Assembly (NCBI GenBank): GCA_023014485.1
Contig: JAJOZX010006146.1
Span: 1-64,000 of the forward strand
From: Bathynomus jamesi
Taxonomy: Eukaryota; Arthropoda; Malacostraca; Isopoda; Cirolanidae
Direction of reading: 5' to 3'
DNA length: 64,000 nucleotides
The position numbers and the translations under genes were made by a program. Of this stretch, positions 21,420-32,595 are shown piece after piece. Numbering within the stretch: position 1 is the stretch's first letter; every line of letters starts with the position of its first letter. The notes under the pieces are model-generated. The model did not search any database, had not been told where the DNA came from, and worked only from the letters and a program-made list of their open reading frames with translations.

Positions 21420-22375
21420 GGTCCGTAGTGTAATGGTAGCGCATCCAACCAGCAATTGGAAGGCCCTGGGTTCGATTCCCTGGCGGTTCGCCTCATTTTT
21501 CATTTATTCGTTATTTCTCTTCCCCGTGTGCAGAGACGCTTCTTATTTACGTCGTTTCTATTCATTTATATACTGCGTGGTCATTGCAGTTAAATGCACA
21601 TATTCACGATTTGCGAGGGTGCCCTCTCAGGGCATTGGTTTCTGCCCTATGTGGGAGAATTTCGATTTATGATTGATCGAGGTCCGTAGTGTAATGGTAG
21701 CGCATCCAACCGGCAATTGGAAGGCCCTGGGTTCGATTCCCGGGCGGTTCGCCTCATTTTTCATTTATTCGTTATTTCTCTTCCCCGTGTGCAGAGACGC
21801 TCCTTATTTACGTCGTTTCTATTCATTTATATACTGCGTGGTCATTGCAGTTAAATGCACATATTCACGATTTGCGAGGGTGCCCTCTCAGGGCATTGGT
21901 TTCTGCCCTATGTAGGAGAATTTCGATTTATGATTGATCGAGGTCCGTAGTGTAATGGTAGCGCATCCAACCGGCAATTGGAAGGCCCTGGGTTCGATTC
22001 CCGGGCGGTTCGCCTCATTTTTCATTTATTCGTTATTTCTCTTCCCCGTGTGCAGAGACGCTCCTTATTTACGTCGTTTCTATTCATTTATATACTGCGT
22101 GGTCATTGCAGTTAAATGCACATATTCACGATTTGCGAGGGTGCCCTCTCAGGGCATTGGTTTCTGCCCTATGTAGGAGAATTTCGATTTATGATTGATC
22201 GAGGTCCGTAGTGTAACGGTAGCGCATCCAACCGGCAATTGGAAGGCCCTGGGTTCGATTCCCCGGCGGTTCGCCTCATTTTTCATTTATTCGTTATTTC
22301 TCTTCCCCGTGTGCAGAGACGCTCCTTATTTACGTCGTTTCTATTCATATATATATATATATATATATATGGCAT
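21420..22375 (+). repeat. tandem tRNA-headed SINE (family S2) units, plus strand
   Basis: Four units with heads at 21,420, 21,681, 21,942 and 22,203, again exactly 261 bp apart. They face away from the minus-strand set, with an abrupt head-to-tail-fragment junction at 21,419/21,420. The last unit is cut by a TA tract at about 22,350. Small head differences (for example TAATGG to TAACGG in the last unit) show that copies have begun to diverge. Position 33 of the anticodon loop is C instead of the near-invariant U, arguing against a decoding tRNA. ORFs here are by-products of the repeat. Confidence 0.88.
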
Positions 22376-22379
22376 GCGA

Positions 22380-23335
22380 GATCAAACTTTAAAATATAGA
22401 CTAGGCCTCTAGGCCTATGCATTGTTAATCATTTGAAGTATAAACGTAGTCGCAAAGCAATAAATAAATAATCCATTAAATTCAGTAACTAACTTTTATG
22501 AGCACTGTGCACGAGTTTAATAATTTGGAAGGCGACAATTTTTCCAAAAAAGGAAGCGTCACGTGACGCAAGAATTTTATAAATTTTGCAAGCTGGTCTC
22601 AGCCTTTGACTAATAGGCCCAACTTGGTAGCCTGGTCATACAGCTCTAACTCATTAAATTCAGTAACCTTTATGCTAATGTTATAACTTATAATACATAA
22701 AACAGTTTATGTATTTGTGAGGCAAATATTCTTTAATTAAATACTAGGCCTAACTTATTTGTGAGAAAATAACTTCGGAGGGTGCCTAACTCAACGATGG
22801 GGTTCCTTCGTGACTGCCCCTACAGCCCCCCCTATAAAGGGAACCTGACATTATTTTCGTAAAGGCTCGGTGAACACCTGCCTCCGTCATTAGATCTAAG
22901 TTAAAACATTCGAAATGAATTAAGATTAACTTCCGAGGGTAAATTGAAGAAAAAAACGACGTTTCGAACCTTTAACCTTCGATTTCCCCTCAGTTCCTCC
23001 TCGGGGGTCGGGGTCCTCGTTATTAACTTGATGTAGGTCCATGTAGGTCCCTAATGTGAGTTTTAATCCTTTAATTAAAGTATTTTATATTGAACATAAA
23101 TCTGTGATTGTTTCAAAAAGTGCATTTTAAGGAAACACCGTTCGAGCCCTCACTCGCGTCCGGGACACTGATTACGTACTTCTCAGCTTGATGAGATTAA
23201 GGCTAAGTTAGATTAGGTCAGGTCAGGTCTTGGTCCATTACGGTCCGTTAATTTCTTAAATTTAAGAAGGTTAATTGAACTCAGCTTTTTAAGCTTTGTT
23301 TTCCAATCAACGGATTCACTCTCAATAATTCTCTC
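22380..23335. other. no gene seen
   Basis: Unique-looking AT-rich sequence. There are short CT-rich and GGTC repeats near 23,215-23,250 but no ORF, RNA or repeat I can name. Confidence 0.5.
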
Positions 23336-23345
23336 TCTCTCTCTC

Positions 23346-23392
<47 letters not shown>

Positions 23393-23502
23393 GGAAGGGG
23401 GGAGAGAGGCGACTGACGTGACGTTCGTCAGGATAAACAATTGAAGTGAAAACGAAAACAGGATGATTTTTTTATTCTACGCATTCCACTATGAAAGTAA
23501 GG

Positions 23503-23540
<38 letters not shown>

Positions 23541-23578
23541 TGTGTGTATACACTGTGTATATATATAATATATATAGG

Positions 23579-23636
<58 letters not shown>

Positions 23637-23650
23637 ATATATACTGTATA
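23336..23650. repeat. (CT)n, (TA)n, (CA)n microsatellite cluster
   Basis: A CT then TA block at 23,336-23,395 and TA/CA/GT/TA blocks at 23,502-23,650 surround about 100 bp of unrecognised sequence. Confidence 0.9.
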
Positions 23651-23654
23651 TATA

Positions 23655-25126
23655 TATAATGTTTCAGACCAACAAAGACCCTAGGATCCACTCATGGCTG
23701 GTCTACCTAACTGTGTTCGTAATTGTATATTGTGCATGTCCTCCGTGGTGGCGGAGGGGACCTACTATTTTACGTGGGTTCTGAACCGTAAGAACATAAG
23801 AAATTTTTATAGTGAGCACACTAGGGGCCACTTCGGCCCATCGAGGCGGCTCCACTATGTAAAAACTGCCTGTACATTGGCAACGACTAATTTTTACAAA
23901 ACTAAATAATTATCAATTTAAAACTAATTAATTATCGATTTGAAACTAAAGATAGAATCTCTGGATCCAGAGGATCAAGTCATAATAGACTACTATCCAC
24001 AAATATGTTACACGCTATATCTATTTATAACCGACATGCAAATATATCAGCTCCAAAGAATTCAGTCAATTTCATTACGGTATCCATCAATACCAGTACC
24101 TTGCCAACCAAAAATAAGTCACGGTCCATATCACTTGCGGACCAAGTCACAATTTACAACCATATACATTACAATATATATACTTAGGAGGAAAAGTGTA
24201 GGTGTGGCTGTAAAGACTGTACAATAATGTAGAAATGTGTGTGCACCCATTTTGGGTCTCCCATTTAAAGGTGTTTGTGGGGCAAGTGAAGATCATGAGT
24301 TTTCCAATACCTCACAGTATTATGGGGGGCACCGCTCGGCAGAGGAATCTCTTTAAATGGGGTGTGTAAGGACAGAGCGTATTCCCTAACCCAAGATGTT
24401 GCCTCCCTATATCCCACAACACCTGTGTCGAGCTGTGGGATCTATCACCACGAAGCCTTAATTTTACTACCTTAAACTATACCCAATCTATCAACATGTT
24501 TATAGACGTGCTACTAATTACTTCTACCGGCAAACTATTCCACCTATTTACTATTCTATGCGTAAAAAAGTTTTTGGCAACTGCTGTCTCGAACCTTCTA
24601 CTTGTCAACTTACACCCGTTATTTCTAGTCCTATTATATTGAGATATTTCGAAAAAGCTATCTCTATCTACGTTATCGAACCCATTCATAATTTTGAAAA
24701 CCTGGATTAGATCACCCCTTAGCCTCCGAGTCTCGAGTGTAGTCAATTTTAATTCCTTAAGCCTATCCTCGTACGACTTTGACCTAAGCGACGGAATCAT
24801 CTTAGTTGCTCGTCTTTGAACTCTCTCGATTTTGTCTATATCTTTGCCGCATATGCGGATTCCAAAATTGGACCGCGTACTCCAAATGGGGTCTAACTAA
24901 TGATTTATAAAGAGGAACTATAATATCGCGCGATTTGTACTCAAAATTTCGAGCTATAAAACCTAACACTTTGTTCGCTTTATTGACCGCTGCTGTACTT
25001 TATTTCGCTACTTTTAAATCACCAGTGACTACAACTCCTAAATCTTTTTCCTGCTCTACGCTTGTTTACTCTTTCCCTGACATACTATACGCAAAATTAC
25101 CGTTACGCGAACCTATATATAGGTGA
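23655..25126 (-). pseudogene. CR1-like LINE-B, 3' half, minus strand
   Basis: The minus-strand frame 24,800-24,477 gives MIPSLRSKSYEDRLKELKLT, LETRRLRGDLIQVFKIMNGF and FFTHRIVNRWNSLPVEV, matching the C-terminal fifth of the intact RT at 58,997-60,673. RT thumb sequence continues to about 25,126 with frame breaks. The 3' UTR (24,470-23,655) is shared with the 58-kb copy, including TGTGTGCACCCATTxTGGGT and the GTTTCAGACC terminal block. It is truncated at the 5' side. Confidence 0.85.
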
Positions 25127-25139
25127 TTGCACAATATAA

Positions 25140-25250
25140 AACCAAAAACAACTCTCTCTTTCACCAAATACAGCAAATGAGGAGGGATGTCGCAGAGAAG
25201 ATCGTAGGTCGATCGTGAACCATCGTTCGAAACCATCAGGTAAGAATCAA
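25140..25250 (+). repeat. LINE-A-related 3' UTR fragment
   Basis: CTCTTTCACCAAATACAGCA ... AGGTCGATCGTGAACCATCG matches the 3' UTR that follows the ORF ending at 9,522. Only about 100 bp is left between LINE-B and a mariner. Confidence 0.65.
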
Positions 25251-25254
25251 TATA

Positions 25255-25812
25255 CAGGGTGATTACAAATGATCTTCCCGATTTTAAACATTTATTATGA
25301 AAAAACTAACAAAGCTACAGCGAAAGGCAAGATATAGAAATGAAGAAGAACTCAAAAAGTTCTAATTACGAACTATTAAAGTTCAATATGGACTCCTTTT
25401 GTGGCTCCTTTTGAGGTTACAACATTCCTGAATGAGCAATTGCTCGATCGTTGGATCGGGGGTGGGGAGCCCATTCCTTGGCCGGCTCGTTCGCTCGATC
25501 TAACCCCCCTCGACTTCTTCCTCCGGGGCTATGTCAAAAATGAAGTTTTTGTTCCACCAATGGCAACAACTTTGGAACATTTGAAGGAAAGAATACGTGA
25601 GATTGTTAGAAAAGTTCAAAATGTATGGAGGGAAACAGAATACCGCTTTGATGTCTGCAGAGCCACGAAAGGAGCTCATATTGAACTTCAATAGCTCGTA
25701 AATAAAACATTTTGAATTTTTCTTTATTTCTATATCTTGCTTTTCGCTCTACCTTTGTTAGTTTTTTCATAATAAAGTTTTAAAATCGGGAAAAACATTT
25801 GTAATCACTCGA
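25255..25812 (+). mobile_element. deleted mariner-like element A
   Basis: The left end CAGGGTGATTACAAATGATC (25,255, after TA) is inverted at the right end as CATTTGTAATCACTCGA (to 25,812, before TA); the last bases are degraded. The ORF 25,401-25,694 keeps the transposase C-terminus: WPARSLDLTPLDFFLRGYVK, the third catalytic aspartate block with SPD changed to SLD, then a helical tail ending KGAHIELQ. The N-terminal and central catalytic parts are deleted. Confidence 0.87.
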
Positions 25813-25816
25813 TATA

Positions 25817-26568
25817 CAGGGTGGGCCGTAAGTTTCCATACATAGGAAAAATAAACATTTTTTTATGGACAACCATTTTTATTTATATAATATGCCCTAC
25901 ATGGTTGCCATTGTTTTGAAAACACATTTCAATACGTGTTCCCCACTGTTGATGAACACGCATTAGCACAGTTGACGTTATGCTTGTAATGGCGTTGGTG
26001 ATACGTTCCTTTAGATGATTTATGTCTCGTATCTTTTCCTGATACACCATGGCCTTCAAGTGCCCCCAAAGATAGAAATCAAGGGGGGTGAGATCTGGGG
26101 ATCTGGGAGGCCACTCCACAGGACCACGCCGACCAATCCAAGCATCCGGAAACTGCTGATCCAAATACCGACGCACGTGAAGACCATAATGAGGTGGAGC
26201 TCCATCTTGCTGGAAGTAAACTGGGAAGTTACCTTCCTCGTTTAGCAGGGATGGGAAAATCTCTTCTTGCAACATGTTAAGATACCTTTCGGCATTAAGA
26301 TTTCCACTGACAAAAATTGGTCCAATAATTCTGTCACCCCATATCCCGGCCCACACCATCACTTTACCGGCACCTTGCATCTTCGTCGGACTCAGCCAGT
26401 TAGGGTTAGCATTACTCCAATAACGTATGTTTTGCCGATTAACCTCTCCATTGACGTAAAAATTTGCTTCATCAGTAAACAAGATCTTACAAACGCATAT
26501 TCTTAGGGTATCTGAAACATAAAAACAAACGTTTAAATTTTCCTATGTATGGAAACTTACGGCCCACC

Positions 26569-26571
<3 letters not shown>
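25817..26571 (-). mobile_element. mariner-like element B (rosa-like, DD41D)
   Basis: The inverted ends CAGGGTGGGCCGTAAGTTTC (25,817) and GAAACTTACGGCCCACCCTG (26,552-26,571) match exactly over 20 bp, continue inward, and lie between TA dinucleotides. The minus frame 26,482-25,883 encodes the whole catalytic region: MFTDEANF (first D), [10 protein letters not shown] (second D), [13 protein letters not shown] (third D). I count 41 residues between the second and third aspartates, the spacing of the DD41D (rosa) group. The N-terminal HTH domains are missing, so the copy is non-autonomous, but the ORF is undisturbed for 199 codons. Confidence 0.92.
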
Positions 26572-26625
<54 letters not shown>

Positions 26626-26786
26626 CATACATATATATATATACACATATATATATATATATATACAGTATATATTCTTTGTGTAACGACATTATTTGCG
26701 TCAAAGAAAATATGTTTACTCGTATCTCGTTTCCTGCCATTAGATATAGCGCACACTCTGTGTGTTTGTGTGTCTGTCTGTTTGTC

Positions 26787-26841
<55 letters not shown>

Positions 26842-26947
26842 ATCATGAAAAAGAAAAACTATAGTATTTGTCATTTACCATTACTTATTTGGACTAAAGT
26901 GGATTTATTTTCCTAGAAGAGTTCCTTGTTCCATGCACGGTCTGTGT

Positions 26948-27016
<69 letters not shown>
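26572..27016. repeat. (TA)n, (CATA)n and (GA)n microsatellites
   Basis: TA/CATA at 26,572-26,665, TA then a pure GA run at 26,789-26,840, and TA at 26,951-27,016. The spacers (26,666-26,788 and 26,841-26,950) show nothing recognisable. Confidence 0.92.
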
Positions 27017-27020
<4 letters not shown>

Positions 27021-27021
<1 letters not shown>

Positions 27022-28241
27022 GATTGAAGGTTTGTTCACTGGGAATCGTACCGCGGCATCTCAACCAGAACTTTACAACCTTTAAATAAACCACCAAAGT
27101 CAGCCATAAGTGACAAATAACAATTGTAAATGGAGCAAGATCTATAGAAAAAGAAGTGATTAGTGGAGTGCCGCAAGGTACAGTACTGGGACCAATTCTA
27201 TTCATTATAATGCTAAACAATATAAACTGTAGCCTAGGAAGCTCTCTCCTGTCATTCGCAGATGATACCAGAATACTACGACCAATTACAGAAAAAGAAG
27301 ACTGTGTAGAGCTACAAAAAGATCTACAAACTATATATGCATGGGCAGATGCAAACAATATGGCCTTCAATGAAGACAAATTTGAACTAATTAAATATGG
27401 ACCGAATAAATACCTGAAAGAACAATTCAACTACACTGGACCCACAGGAAAAGATATTGTACAAACTGATCATGTAAGGGATCTAGGGATTATATTATCT
27501 GAAGATGCAACATTCAATAGGCACGTTGACAAAGTAACCTCATCATGCAAACAACTAATAGGATATATACTGAGGACATTCAGAACTAGGGACAGTATGA
27601 CCATGCTTACCCTGTGGAAATCACTTGTTCTTCCACGCATTGACTACTGCTCTCAATTATGGTTTCCCTACAAACAGAATGAATTGCAAAAAATTGAGGG
27701 CTTACAAAGAACCTTTACCTCGTATATTAAACAACCCGATGGGCAACAGGTGAGTAAAAACAAATTAAACTACTGAGTGGATAGGCTCAGAGACCTTGAC
27801 CTTTATTCCATAGAGAGAAGGTTTGACAGATACATCCTAATCTACACCTGGAAAATTCTAGGAGGGCTTTTAGTTGCCCCCAATACTGAACCAATTGTGC
27901 CCACCTTAACAAGAACTGGCAGAATGTGTCAAAAATATCACCCCCCACCAAACAGTCTGAGAAGGATTCAAACCCTTCAATATAATAGTATCTCTAGGCA
28001 GGGTTCTCGCCTGTTTAGCTCCTTGCTTCAGTACCTTAGAGATATAAGTGCAGTCCCAGTAGATACTTTTAAAAAACACTTGGACATGTTTTTAGCCAAC
28101 ACACCCGACCAACCCACAGTGCCAGGGTATTTCTCTGCCAGACCAGCCCCCTCAAATTCAATAGGGGACCAAGTCGTATGGCAGGAGCAAGAGAAAAGAA
28201 GGGTGGCGACCCTGTCGTGGCCCCGCCTCAGGAGGCGCTGA
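27021..28241 (+). pseudogene. LINE-A-like reverse transcriptase, one nonsense codon
   Basis: A more diverged member of the Jockey/CR1-like family. The frame runs from about 27,120 through ISGVPQGTVLGPILFIIMLN, LLSFADDTRI (catalytic FADD), HVRDLGIILSEDATF, RTFRTRDSMTMLTLWKSLVL, a TGA at 27,774-27,776, then RLRDLDLYSIERRFDRYILI, FSSLLQYLRDIS, TPDQPTVPGY. The stop replaces what is a W codon in relatives (NYWERL). Frame is otherwise preserved for about 370 codons, so this copy is fairly young. It is 5'-truncated at a TA tract. Confidence 0.87.
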
Positions 28242-28918
28242 GCGGACTTCGTGGGAGCAGCGCACCCTCGAGGCAGAAGCGCTTCAAGGTAAATTCAAGG
28301 TAAACCGTCATCTTGACGACCCGACCCCACCCCATTTACACCATACCAGTTTCAAAATTATGGATTCCGCAACCCAATCACCCGACCTCGGTATCCTACA
28401 AACTGTACACCCCCTCCATAAACAACAATTCCTGAACGACTACAGTTCCGCCTTCAACTTAAGCAAAATGAAATAAACCTCTTTGTCTCACGATTAAAAT
28501 GACCGCTTTTCTCTTTAATTTTAAACAAAATTGTGCCATAATGAAGGCCTTATCCACTATTCGCGTTAAAGTTAACAGATTCTTCTTCCGCAACCTTTAT
28601 TTACAACCTCCAACCAACTGAATTTTGGTAAGTCAACCTACTAAATTACCTTATAACCATATTCCTTATATAAATTCACCAATAAATTTTTTACTACCCT
28701 CCTAATCCCATTATACATATCTACTTTTAATTATTTGTTTACTTTTTACATCCTACCATTCCCTATATCCTTATTGTTTTATTATATCTAACTATTTTAT
28801 CATTTATTACAATTATTTGTTAATTTTTAACATTTTAGCACTGAAGATGGAAACTAATTCTCAGAAACGTTTACTAATAAAACTACAACATGGGCTTCAT
28901 CTCCATTCTCATGTTCTT
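28242..28918. other. 3' flank of LINE plus repeat tail, no gene
   Basis: GCGCTTCAAGGTAAATTCAA near 28,283 probably ends the LINE. 28,825-28,890 repeats the ACTGAAGATGGAAACTAATT / AAACGTTTACTAATAAAACT tail also found near 12,090. The rest is AT-rich without features. Confidence 0.5.
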
Positions 28919-28929
28919 ATATATATATA

Positions 28930-29290
28930 TATATACACACATACTGTATATATCCGAGACGAATTTCACACTTAAACACGTGAAAAGAATGAATGATGCA
29001 ATCCACAAGGAAAAAGAACATTATTCGAAGGCCTTTCGTTTATTCAGCAATACACCTCGTCAGGGAATGAAGAAAAAAGGCAAGATGACCAAAATATATA
29101 CCTATGTACATTAAAACAATAAAATAGAAAGATTGGCGAAAGGTTAACGAGCACTGATTAAAGGCCAAAGATATTTTAACGAGATATTGTCAATTTTATA
29201 CATTCCCGAACTGTTATTGAAATTATTTTTAAAATGGATAAATGCACATTCTAGAATATTCCTTTCAATTATATCTCTGTTTTTAACGAG
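28930..29290 (-). pseudogene. Penelope-like element 3' fragment
   Basis: The inverse of the sequence at 61,005-61,310: 29,290-29,187 (minus) encodes the same ILECAFIHF-type peptide end (here degraded). The 3' flank contains AATACACCTCGTCAGGGAAT and AAATTCGTCTCGG-like bases. Only the last part of the GIY-YIG endonuclease and the 3' UTR remain. It is bounded by a TA tract at 28,918-28,935. Confidence 0.65.
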
Positions 29291-29333
29291 AACTTTAGAA
29301 CTCTCCGCTTCATACTATGATTACATTTATACA

Positions 29334-30419
29334 CAGGGACGGCGAGAGCTGGCACGGGCCCCGGGGAAGGATTGGTATATGGGCCCCTCTGTTTACTCCG
29401 TATTTTATTATGAATGTTTTTTGTGTACATAAGCAAACTGATTATACGTCCAAGTCACTATTCAAAACATACAGTATGATAATCTATACTATAATAAGAG
29501 AGCTGTCCGTCTGTCCCTGTCCGTCACACTTTCAGAAATTGTGAGAAAAAATTGTGAGAACAAAATTCAGAAATTGTAGAAAAAATTCAGAAATTGTATT
29601 ACGGGCGGCAATGTGAAGCTCAAGATTTTTATGACTGTGTTCTTTTCTGTAGTTTAGCAATGGGGGAAGGGTGGGGGTAATGGGGGATGGGTGGGTAATG
29701 GGGAGGGGTGGGGGTAATGGGGGAGGGGGTTAGCCCCCAAGTTGTATGAATGGGGGTGAGGAGGTTTTGGGAGATACCAGATTCAGAAATGTTGACAGAA
29801 TGTGAAGCTCAAAATTTTCACGGCTGGGTTCTTTTTTTGTAGTTTAGCCTGTCTAACCGTCAGCGAAGCGGCGGGAACTGTACTAGTATCGATAAAATGT
29901 ACGTTCATTAATTATACCGCCTCCGTTATTTAATCAATTGCTTTATTAATACTAGTACAGTTCCCGCCGCTTCGCTGACGGTTAGACAGGCTAAACTACA
30001 AAAAAGAACCCAGCCGTGAAAATTTTGAGCTTCACATTGTGTCAACATTTCTGAATCTGGTATCTCCCAAAACCTCCTCACCCCCATTCATACAACTTGG
30101 GGGCTAACCCCCTCCCCCATTACCCCCACCCCCACCCTTCCCCCATTGCTAAACTACAGAAAAGAACACAGTCATGAAAATCTTGAGCTTCACATTGCCG
30201 TCCGTAATATAATTTCTGAATTTTTTTTACAATTTCTGAATTTTTTTCTCAATTTTTTTCTCACAATTTCTGAAAGTGTGACGGACAGACAGACGGACAG
30301 ACGGACAGCTCTCTTATTATAATATAGATTTTTAGATTTTATCCCCCCTCTTTCCGGGCCCCCTAGAGGTCCGGGCCCCGTGGATTTAACCCGACTTTCC
30401 CGCCCTCTCGGCGGCCCTG
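29334..30419. mobile_element. hAT-like MITE with 8-bp target duplication
   Basis: The ends CAGGGACGGCGAGAG (29,334) and CTCTCGGCGGCCCTG (to 30,419) are inverted with mismatches. Flanks are TTTATACA (29,326-29,333) and TCTATACA (30,420-30,427), 7 of 8 identical. Just inside, GGGCCCCGGGG-type and GGGCCCCCTAGAGGTCCGGG-type blocks lie on each side. The centre was later filled by the palindromic repeat 29,481-30,330. No coding sequence. Confidence 0.7.
29481..30330. repeat. 850-bp palindrome of Helitron-like elements, tail to tail
   Basis: Arms 29,481-29,889 and 29,948-30,330 are reverse complements with few differences. Each starts TCTATACTATAATAAGAGAG-like bases, passes GTCCGTCTGTCC repeats, G-rich GGGGGT runs and the AAxxGAACxCAGCCATGAAAAT core, and ends CAGCGAAGCGGCGGGAACTG followed by TACTAGT. 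A 5' TC and a GC-rich segment before CTAGT are Helitron-like ends. The 58-bp centre is unrelated. The classification is an inference; the palindrome is directly visible. Confidence 0.6.
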
Positions 30420-30471
30420 TCTATACATATGGTTAAACAATTGTTTCGAAAATAATAATAAACTGATTTCA

Positions 30472-31126
30472 TATTGGCAGTATGGCTTCCGTCATGGTCG
30501 CTCTACTTCCGATCTGCTTTCTTTCTTCAATAATATTCACAGGGTAAAAGACAAACATAATGAATCTCACATTATTGCTCTAGAAATATCCAACATTTCC
30601 GATAGGGTTTTGCATCAACCAATTCTTTCCAAACTTACTTACTTCCTATGGCTTATCCCTCTTATCCCACTTTTATCTTCTTTCTTATCTGACAGTAGAA
30701 TCAGGGTCGCGTTGGATGGCCTTCACTCCGACTTTTATTTTACTAATTCTGGTGTACCTGAGGTGAGGGATCCGCGTTGGTTCCGACACTATTCTTAATT
30801 CGTATAAATGACTACCTTTCAGTCACTGCCTCCCCTATTTAGTCTTACTCTGATAACTCGACTCTCGCTAGCTCATTCGAACTCAAACCTCTCTTCCCCC
30901 AAATCAAACTTTCACTCCGTAAACAGTTTCATTAAACTCGTATCTTTCATCTATCGCCCAGTTAGGAACTAATAATAAAGTTTCTTTTAATGTATCCAAA
31001 ACTAAATATATTTAGTAATAGACATAATCATCCGACCTCTAATATAGTTTTCAATAATTCCTCAGTACCCATTTCTCCCTGCATTGAGATACTAGATCTT
31101 CACCCGAATTCTAACATCTTTCGGAC
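30472..31126 (+). pseudogene. LINE-C reverse transcriptase, 5' half (cut by 19-kb palindrome)
   Basis: RT fragment of a third non-LTR family: YGFRHGRSTSDLLSFFNNIH, IIALEISNISDRVLHQPILS (usually a D.SKAFDRVWH block, here with the aspartate changed), SGVPEG-like bases with a frameshift near 30,765, then INDYLS and a degraded YSDNST (YADD position). In the last frame it ends with IEILDLHPNSNIFRTT. The sequence stops at the TACATG target site of the palindromic element and resumes at 50,172. The many stops show that the host LINE was already decaying. Confidence 0.75.
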
Positions 31127-31132
31127 TACATG
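31127..31132. other. left 6-bp target duplication of the palindromic element
   Basis: TACATG immediately precedes the terminal AGTAGTATAGCC at 31,133. The same six bases follow the other end at 50,172-50,177. Confidence 0.9.
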
Positions 31133-31149
31133 AGTAGTATAGCCGAAAA

Positions 31150-31240
31150 AGGGGAGAGTGCAGGAATGTTGCAATGTTGCAAAAGGGGGTGGGGGTTGTT
31201 GCAAAGGGGGTGGGTGTTGTTGCAAGGGGGGGTGTTGGGA
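31150..31240 (+). repeat. G-rich subterminal repeat of left terminus
   Basis: Repeats of GTTGCAAAAGGGGGTGGG-type units give at least five G-runs of five or more within 90 bp, mirrored as C-runs at 50,040-50,120. The pattern can form a G-quadruplex on one strand of each terminus and might act as a terminus recognition or replication signal; function is unknown. Confidence 0.75.
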
Positions 31241-32279
31241 AAAAAAATCCCCCCAAAGAGTACCGGCCTTTGTTGCCAACCCCAAAATGGGGCCAGAAAG
31301 AGAAAGGAGGAGAGGTGTTCACCTTGCAGGAGCCAAGTGCATATTAAGACTTCAGCCGAGTAGGCGTTGTCTTATAGGCTCCTAATCAGCCAGTTGGCTG
31401 AGCCAAGTGGGGGAGGGGTACACCTGAAGGAGAGAGAGAGAGAGTAGTTGCCTTTGATTGCAAGGCATGCAACTTGGAGGCGGAGTTCTCCCCCAAGCTA
31501 TTTTCATTTACCTAACCTAAGAGGCCTCTAAGGGGTTTTCCCAAAGGGCCAGAAAGAGAAAGGACCAGAGGTCCTTGCTCGGCTGGGAGCCGAGCTTGAA
31601 TGATTCCGTCAGTCGTCTCTCGGTATTTTATAAACCTCTAATCCGCCATGTTGCCAGATAGCGCCATGTATTCGGCTGAGTTGCCAGATAGCAATATTTA
31701 TTAAATTAAACCATATATTATTCAAAATACCACAATATATTTATATGATGGTAGTTAATCGATGAATCCAATTAAATTCTGTTTATTAAATAAATAATTT
31801 AAACCTTTACACTTAATTTTTATTATAAATATTAAAGTCACGAATATCAGTGGGAAAAACGAAAAGAAAATTTACGAAACAATTCAAAACACACGATCGT
31901 CATTCCCCCACCCATCTGTGCTTGTACATATAATAAACTAATGAACCACTCGTGTGCACAAACCATATATTAATCAAAATGCCACAATATATTTATATAG
32001 TTAATCAATTGGAAGATTCAACCATATAAAATACCACAATATATTTATATAGTTAATCAATTGGAAGATTCATTTAAACACACGCTCCAATAAATCATTT
32101 AATTCCTATTTAAATACCAAAAAACGAAAGGAGAAGAAACCTTGCGAAGAATATTGCAAAAAACGAAATCTAAAGAAACGAAGAAAGTTGAAATTAGCCA
32201 AAACACAATTTGCAAAAAAAAACGAAATCTAAGGAAACGAAGAAAGTTGAAATTAACCAAAACACACGCTCGACCCACA

Positions 32280-32284
32280 TCTGT

Positions 32285-32362
<78 letters not shown>

Positions 32363-32592
32363 AATTTCGCCGAATTAAAACCAAAAAGCACGCTTGTACA
32401 TTCCCCCCCCAAACCCCTGCGAAGAAAATTGAAAAAAACGAAATCTAAAGAAACGAAGAAAGTTGAAATTAACCAAAACACACGCTCGACCCCCATCTGT
32501 GTTTATATATATTATATATATATATATAGAAAGAATCATAATAATCGTATATATTTGTCAACCCTTATATATATATATATATATATATATAA
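32280..32592. repeat. (TA)n microsatellites and tandem A-rich repeat in left arm
   Basis: A long TA run at 32,285-32,360, a repeat of ACGAAATCTAAAGAAACGAA and ACACACGCTCGACCCxCATC (32,160-32,280 and 32,438-32,505), then further TA runs. Mirrored at 48,820-49,110. Confidence 0.9.
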
Positions 32593-32595
32593 TTT

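Noticed and set aside
20690..22375. A cluster of functional tRNA-Ala genes
   Set aside because: Heads fold well, but position 33 is C, the acceptor has a mismatch, the anticodon GGC is not usual for eukaryotic tRNA-Ala, and each head is attached to a conserved SINE body that occurs elsewhere.
20627..22392. Seven near-identical 65-86-aa ORFs as a tandem protein family
   Set aside because: They are translations of the 261-bp SINE repeat, including the tRNA-like head, with no independent coding signal.
20640..22400. CRISPR array
   Set aside because: Regular repeats exist, but there are no unique spacers and the sequence is animal; the repeats are SINE units.
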